A stretch of 64,000 nt of DNA from Poecilobothrus nobilitatus (Eukaryota; Arthropoda; Insecta; Diptera; Dolichopodidae), in NCBI GenBank assembly GCA_947095535.1, contig OX352774.1, positions 82,460,416 to 82,524,415 of the forward strand, given 5' to 3'. The position numbers were made by a program, and so were the translations under genes. Under the pieces are notes generated by a model. The model was not told where the DNA came from, searched no databases, and worked only from the letters and a program-made list of their open reading frames with translations. This document shows, in pieces, positions 58,136 through 64,000 of this stretch (position 1 is its first letter; the number at the start of each line of letters is the position of its first letter).

Positions 58136-60307
58136 AATAAAAATAATTTAAATTGTTAACGTCAACTTATTTCGATGTTTGAAAAATAAAGTTATATTAC
58201 TTTAATTTATTTATTCATTATTGATAGAAAATGGTGCTAATGTTAATTAAAAACAGATTATTTTATTTAATAAACAAAATAATAATAAAAAAAAATAAAA
58301 TTTAAGTGTAAACTGAAAATCATAATGAAATATGTCAAGAATTTTTTTCAGTGACAAACTGAAATGGGAAGAAATGAAACATACGTCATTGGAACAATTT
58401 TGTTTCATTATGCAAAATTACTGATCAGTTGTTCAGAAAAATTATTACCAATCCGGAAAATTATAAAATTAATTTTTTTTTTTAAATATTTAACTTAAAA
58501 TCTAAGAAATTTGTATCTGAATTTATTGAATTTATTGAAAAATGATTTAATCATTAAATCAACACTTTTGTTAAATTTTATATGTCTTTGGTGCAAAAAA
58601 TTGAAAATAAACATTTTCCGGGTGGTATAACTGTTGACTTACTCCAAACTGCAATGGCATATATGTTATCACACTGTGAACAGATTTAGTTACCTTTTTC
58701 TTAAACAATTTTTAAAAATATTTTTGCAGTATGTATTTTTTAAAGTGTACACTCTTACTCTCTATTATCTCTATTCATCTTTTTCATATCAAAAGCTATT
58801 TTCTTAATCAGAATAATAGAACCCTTTTAACTCAACACGTATAAGTTTATTAAGCATAAATTTGTTAATTAAAATTTTATTCTTTATACTAACAAAAAAA
58901 AAACAAAAAAAACTATTTTCAAAAATTTTATTGTAATTCAAACAAAACTGAATGATGAATGGTCTCTTCAAAATCATTATGAACAGGTATGTTGGTATAT
59001 ATAAGTATGTTTGTAAAGCAAAAAAAAAAAAAAACTTAAAACAAAGTTTAACTTTAAAATAAATATTTTTAACGAAAATAAAATACAACAGAAAGAACAG
59101 AAATTATTTTAATCTTTGCTTCCTATACATAATATTTTTTTCTTTTTTGATAAAAGTTTACACAAAATAAATGAATTTTTTGCATTAAAAAAATAACCCA
59201 AAAAATTAAATAGATGCCTAATATTATAATATATAATATTGTATAGTGTTTGTATCTAAAGATACCAATAAGATAAAATTAAAAAAAGAAAAACAAAAAA
59301 AAAAAAATAATAATAAAGAAACCATTTTAAATATTTTATAACCTCATTTTTACTATGATATATGCATTTATATTTTCTCTTTTCCTGCTGTTCAATTTTA
59401 AGCTCTACTTGACTTTTTGAACTTGAGAGTTCTCCAGTTTAACTTTAATGCTTTTTACTTTGGTTAATTTTTTTTATTTTTTACATACAAAATTTATTCA
59501 TTATATAGAATGTTTGTATATATGTATATATAATTTTGATTTACATGTTTATATGTAAATATATTAACGTACATTATTTAATATACATTTATGTATATAT
59601 TTATGTATATAAATATATAGTATGCATGTCATTTGTAGTTTACTTTTTTTTTTTTTTTTTTAACTGAAAAAAGGGTAATTTTTTTATTTTAGGAAAAAGA
59701 ATACTGTTCTCTATGGAATTGTAGAGTTTATACAGAAAACATGAAAATCCTTTCAACATTTAATTTAAAATTTTTAAATATTACATATACATGTATATTT
59801 AATATATTTTATATATATTTACATAAGTATATAATTATGTATTTATTCAGGTATATTCAATTCGTTATTCGTATAAATGAGTATAAAATTCTACGTGATA
59901 ATCAGTTCAGTTATGAAAATAAAAATAAAAATGAAAATGTATATTTATATCATATATGAAATTTTAAACCGTTATTTAAATTATAGTAGCTTATAAATTT
60001 ATTAAATGATTTATTATATATTATTAATACGTAAGGAAAATTTAATGACTTAAATTCATATAAATATGTAAAGGATTTGAGAATATTTTGAGGATATGAT
60101 AGGATCAGAAATTTTTGAAAAATCTTACTGTTAATTAATAAAATTATAATTTAATCAATTATATGTATAATGATTGGTTATCTAAGGTTTTACAGTCATG
60201 TCCTTGTTTGAGTAAGAAATAGTGAGTGAGCCCTCTTAAAATTATTTTTATTTGAATACATGTAGTTCTTGCAGTATTGGACAAATGAAGTCTAACTATA
60301 AATGTTT
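58136..60307. other. AT-rich DNA, no gene recognised
   Basis: Microsatellite-like TATA/TGTATA stretches at 59510-59620, a T-run at 59644-59661 and A-runs. The frames at 58804-59088 and 59741-59959 are low-complexity. Confidence 0.5.
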
Positions 60308-60729
60308 TTTTATTATTATAGGTAGGTAGGTAGGTATGGTGGTGACCTTCACGATGCTGCTTGAAGGCCTCAATTAGCACTAGATTGCGCCATTTTGATA
60401 CCACTGCACTCATGTGACCCGTGTTTTTAGATTGTTTGCGGTTTTATATCTAACCCGAGCGGTTTAGATACAAGATCAGTTCTTTGATTTTGTGTTTAGA
60501 AAGCTTGTTGAGGTTGTGGAAGAACGGCTTGCCGAGTGAGAGACGTCTGGCTCCAGCTAGGGCCGGACATTTGCAAAGAAAGTGTTCTAGATTCTCGCTT
60601 TCGTTTGCTTCTTTGCAGCTCCTGCATGAGGTGTTGTGTGGGAGTCCTAATTTGGCCGCATGCGTGCCCACTGGCCAGTGGCCTGTGATGATTGCTACTA
60701 GTCTGGCTATGTCTAATTTTATTATTATA
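60308..60729 (-). mobile_element. 5'-truncated jockey-type non-LTR insertion with perfect 13-bp target duplication
   Basis: TTTTATTATTATA lies at 60308-60320 and again at 60717-60729. Between them, on the minus strand, is the last 88 codons of an ORF2 (next entry), a 3' UTR of about 115 bases and a terminal (ACCT)n run (complement of GGTAGGTAGGTAGG at 60321-60334). The insert is markedly less AT-rich than its surroundings. The perfect duplication and undamaged reading frame say it is recent. Target-primed reverse transcription with 5' truncation explains its structure. A partner full-length element must exist elsewhere in the genome. Confidence 0.93.
60450..60716 (-). pseudogene. C-terminal fragment of jockey-group ORF2 with intact Cys-His motif
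   Basis: The frame runs from the truncation point to a TGA/TAA-type stop at 60450-60452 with no interruption. It starts LDIARLVAIITGHWPVGTHA, which fits the ITGHxxLxxHxxxLG segment after RNase H. The zinc-type motif follows: CRSCKEANESENLEHFLCKC (C-x2-C-x12-H-x3-C pattern) then PALAGARR. It ends with LGKPFFHN and a basic/hydrophobic tail ending NRSG. This is the same region as in the 17.7-kb fragment, but the two differ enough to be separate families. Lacking its start, it is not expected to be expressed. A forward frame at 60484-60744 is its antisense shadow. Confidence 0.88.
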
Positions 60730-62282
60730 ATTGATTTTTATTAATTTGGCAAAAACCTAAGCAGTTTAGATTCATTCAGATTCACTTAATAATAATAAAG
60801 CTGACTTGTTTAACTGGAATAAATGAATAAAACGATAAAAGAATAAAAATCTTCAAGTTAAGAAAAAATCTAATGGATATTTAAACATAGTACAATGCAT
60901 GTTATACAGAAATTTCATTTTAAACAAAATATTTTATAAAATAATAAGGATAAGAAATGCAATTAATATGGAAAAAATAAAAACCGTGTTATTATATCGT
61001 AGTTACTTATTTCGTACCGATACTATTATTTAAAAAAATATACGTTTAAATGAAATTTAAGAAATCCTTACACTAATCTTTTCCATCCTAGTTTTAAATC
61101 AATAACATGCAGTTGAATCGTTTAGTTCTAAATTTTCTTACTATATTGTTCATGACTGCCGCTTTTTTCATGTATTCTCTTTCCTCGAATATCTCTTTTA
61201 ATAGTTTAAGTCATCGATTTCAAAGTTTTTGTTTTGTTTCTAGGAGTTTCTTTAATATTATATCTATCCACGTTTTATTTTTCATCATAATATAGTCATA
61301 CAATTTTAATCTTTGCTCTTTTAATTTTTCTTGTATAAATGATTTTACTTTCATACTTCAGCAAATTATTACATTTTAGTTTTATGGCTCTTAAGATTTT
61401 TCCCCTCATTCAAAGGATTCCTATTTTAAATTTGGAAATATTTTGGATATTTTAGAATATTTTAATTATAGCACTGTACTCTCATATAGTAGTACTACGC
61501 ATATAGTAGTGCTAATCTAATGGTTGATTTATTTCTTTTTTCTGGTCGATTTTTTATGATCCATTAATTTTCATATTATAATATTTCATTTTAAAAAATT
61601 AAATAAGTTTAAAAAAAAAAAAATTGATCGAACTAAATTAGAATATATTAAATATTTTTTTATCCAATAACTTTTTTGAACACTTAAATCTTTAGCTAAT
61701 TTAATTAAAGAATTTTTTCAATCGAAATATTTAATAACTTGAAAGAAAAATGATTTCAATATTAATCATTATTTTCACTGTCATTTTTTGAAACAAATTT
61801 AATCACGTAATCATCAACCACGTAGTTGAAAAAATCGTGCAATTACTGTATATACATATAAATATGAACATGTATATTATGACCTCTATTAATATTTTTT
61901 ATTTGTATTTTTTAATTTTCTTTTGGTTTTTTCTTATTTAGTCCTTATAATATTATCCTGTTTTAAATTCTGTTATATATTTTTACAAAAATTTTCCAGT
62001 GAATTATTATATACATATTTTCACCTATTTTTATATTTCCTTGTCTTTTTTTTACTTTATCTACTACTAAATAAATTTTAGCATACCCATGTTTTCACTG
62101 TAATCTAATATGAATGTTAATTGTCAGAACAAAATAGAAATAATCTTTATAAATTTTTTCTTTTGTATGTAATTTACATTGATTTAATGAAAATTTTTTA
62201 ATTCCATTTTAAATAATCCATTTTTTTTAAATAATCCTTTCTTTAAACTCCTTGAAATTCTTGTAATTTTTATAATAAACGT
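60730..62282. other. AT-rich DNA, no gene recognised
   Basis: At 61456-61503 TAGCACTGTACT...AGTAGTGCTA forms a short imperfect hairpin with a duplicated CATATAGTAGT word. The minus strand of 61080-61440 was checked for a retrotransposon relic, without a firm result. Confidence 0.45.
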
Positions 62283-63214
62283 TACCCTTGTCAACTTATA
62301 GTGTTCAGAATACAACATACTATCACTCTGCTTATAATGTTATTTTTTTTTACATTTCATTAATTTTAAAATAAAGTATTGGGTATAAATAAACAAGGTA
62401 GAATGTAAACCAACGGTTTTTAAAAGCGCACATTTCCAAACTCAATACAAACTGTTTAGAATTTTGACTTGCACAAAAATTTGAAAATTTCATGTAATAA
62501 GAAAAAACGTGAAAATAGGACATTTTTGAAATTTTAAGGGGCTGTAAGTCCGGAATCCTATGTAACTAAGAAAAGCCGTTAACTTACGTAAAAATATATT
62601 ATTGAACCTTTAATTTTCATGCCTCGCTGAAGAAAAATTTTTACAGGTGCCTAAGTTACAGCTGTCTAAAAATAGCAAATTTTCAATTTTTGAGGCGTAA
62701 TAACTCTTAAAGAGGGGGTGTTACCAAAAAAGCTGAGGAAACTTATACTAATTCTAAAAGTTCTTTCTTGTCTCAAAATTTCAAGTCTCTATCTAAAAGC
62801 GTGCCGGAGTTATGAAAGTTAAAAAATCATGCAAAATTTGGTTTTCACATAACGGTAAATTAAAATAGTAAATTACAAAATATTGCATAATTTTGATATT
62901 AATTTACAAAGATAAAAGAAATACCTGTTGAATGACGTTTTCAGATTGAAAAAATCTTAAGCAGAACATAAGATATATGCATTTAATAGGGCTTTTTCAA
63001 AGTTTGAGGGGGTGTAGCTCCGTAATGGGAGGGGCTACATGAAAAAGTTGTTCCAGGAAATTATTTTTTTTATGAGACCTACCCATGGTTATAATTTTTT
63101 TTCTCTATCTTTAACGGTGTAGAAGTTTGGTAAACAGACGGACTGACGGACGGACGGACGGACAGAGTGAAACTAATAAGCACATTTTTTCAAAATTTTT
63201 TTGGAAATGTGCTA
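62283..63214 (+). mobile_element. Family X element, complete compact copy with left flank module
   Basis: The core runs from ACAAGGTAGAATGTAAACCA (62392) to TTGGAAATGTGCT (63202-63214). Inverted words GCGCACATTTCC (about 62424-62435) and GGAAATGTGC (63204-63213) sit at the two sides. In order it holds GGGGCTGTAAGTCCGGAATC, ACAGGTGCCTAAGTTACAGC, TTTTCACATAACGGTAAATT, GGGGTGTAGCTCCGTAATGG, GGGGCTACATGAAAAAGTTG and the GACGGACGGACGGACGGACA run (63145-63164). The left flank 62283-62380 (ATACTATCACTCTGCTTATA) matches the left edge of the H3 element. This is the best reference copy in the window. A forward frame at 63127-63312 starts in the GACGG run and is accidental. Confidence 0.75.
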
Positions 63215-63660
63215 AAAAGGTGCATGATGAGCATCTGAAGCCTTGGTTCAATCATTTCACCTTTATCCAAAATTTGAAATTTGTAGAGCAGCTATCTAAA
63301 GGCGTGATCTGATATAAAAACAAAACAATAAGGAATTGACATAGCGCTTGATCCATTTTGGATGAGTTTTATGATTCCGTAAACTATCGTTCATATGAGT
63401 ATAAAAAAATTAAAAGCCAAATTAGTGGAAAACAAAAAAAAACATATCATATTTGTTAATTTAAAAATCAAAGAATTTATTTTGAATTAAATTTTAATTG
63501 AATTTTATTCTATGGTCAGATGAGATGGTACTAGCAGAAATGTAATTGTATCGTCCAATATTTTTCTATTAGTTTAATATTTTCCTAACTAATAATTTAG
63601 CTAGTAATTTGTCATTTCGTATATTTCAAAATGGCGAAGAATAAAAAAAGTATTCTTCAA
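63215..63660. other. Unassigned DNA
   Basis: 63215-63410 may still be DINE-related (GATCCATTTTGGATGAGTTT, CGTTCATATGAGTATAAAAA resembles a decayed CGTTCATACGGGTATAAAA end at about 63388-63408). The rest shows nothing. Confidence 0.4.
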
Positions 63661-64000
63661 CATTTATGTTATAATATTATTATACCCTACACTTTAAGTA
63701 TAGGGTATATTAACTTTGGTATGGTGTTTGTAACCACCAAAAGGAAGCGAGTTAGGTATAGACATGTATATATATTCTGAACCAGGATCACCTCCTGAGT
63801 AGATTTAGCGATGACTGTCCGTCCGTAGTCCGTACGCACGATAACTCAAAAAATAATGATGCTATCTTGATGAAATTTATACTGTAGGTTAACAATGACT
63901 AAGGTAAGGCGGGGATTTTAATGGGGGAAATCGGACCATGCGTTCGGGTACCTCCCATACAACTCCCAAAACCGAACAAGCATTTCTTCGAAATTAATAA
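63661..64000 (-). mobile_element. DINE-1/INE-1-like element (H5), cut by the window end
   Basis: Read from its end, TATACCCTACAC...TAAGTATAGGGTATA (63681-63710) forms a terminal hairpin. It is followed by GGAAGCGAGTTAGGTATAGA, TATATATATTCTGAACCAGG, GATCACCTCC, TGTCCGTCCGTAGTCCG and GCACGATAACTCAAAAAATA. This order is close to Drosophila INE-1/DINE-1 termini and to the right ends of H1 and H3 in complement. The later part (CTCCCATACAACTCCCAAAA) continues past the window. Confidence 0.78.

Noticed and set aside
60484..60744. Forward frame of 86 codons with cysteine- and arginine-containing product
   Set aside because: It is antisense to the jockey-type ORF2 fragment, which has the conserved Cys-His motif on the minus strand.
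61080..61440. Possible minus-strand retrotransposon relic (KTWIDIILKKLLETKQKL)
   Set aside because: Only one short lysine/leucine-rich piece looks coding, and no ordered set of family motifs could be found.
63127..63312. Forward frame starting MVNRRTDGRTDG
   Set aside because: The start is the GACGG repeat block of a family X element. Similar peptides arise wherever that block is read in this frame, for example at 12146.

Overview
The window is 64 kb of very AT-rich eukaryotic DNA with dense poly-A/poly-T tracts. I could not recognise any intact host gene, exon or functional RNA gene in it. The repeat content points to an insect, most likely a fly (Diptera). It has several copies of elements resembling Drosophila INE-1/DINE-1 (Helentron-type, with GACGGACGG blocks and CGGGTATA ends), fragments of jockey-clade non-LTR retrotransposons, and tRNA-derived SINEs. 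Species was not determined. The window is best read as intergenic or giant-intron DNA.

Layout. 1-7 kb: an old jockey-type reverse transcriptase (RT) relic (2.3-3.3 kb), a small TIR element (4.25 kb) and a 1.3-kb element of a family called X here. 7-16 kb: SINE families S2 and S3, a possible inverted-repeat element, a DINE-1-like copy (H1) and a 370-bp TIR element. 17-22 kb: an X element split by a 5'-truncated non-LTR retrotransposon, then a 2.6-kb interspersed unit holding a 146-bp tandem array. 22-30 kb: another S3 SINE with a (TAA)n tract, S1 SINEs and an antisense DINE-1-like copy. 31-32 kb: a foldback-like element with 9-bp target duplications nested inside a TTAA-flanked TIR element. 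34-41 kb: X and DINE-like copies, a second jockey RT relic and a full-length S1 SINE with a perfect 12-bp target duplication. 41-45 kb: several hairpin-forming repeats. 46-53 kb: an RNase H/C-terminal non-LTR relic, a locally tandem repeat, another TTAA-type element and an unusual repeat-unit cluster. 55-64 kb: a DINE-like copy, two S1/non-LTR insertions with target duplications, a CR1-like relic, a perfect 20-bp hairpin, another X copy, and the end of a DINE-1-like element cut by the window edge.

The most notable signals are: (1) the nested foldback-like element at 31.0-32.1 kb; (2) the repeated co-occurrence, at three loci, of arrays of about 16 bp built on CGGGATTTT/CGAGATTTT with a second unit, GGAGGGATTTTAGAGTTGG; (3) mosaics between the X and DINE-like families; and (4) perfect or near-perfect hairpins at 57.16 kb and 44.23 kb. 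The features do not work together as a pathway. They record successive waves of transposition, and several nestings give relative ages. All family assignments come from reading motifs by eye, without any database search.
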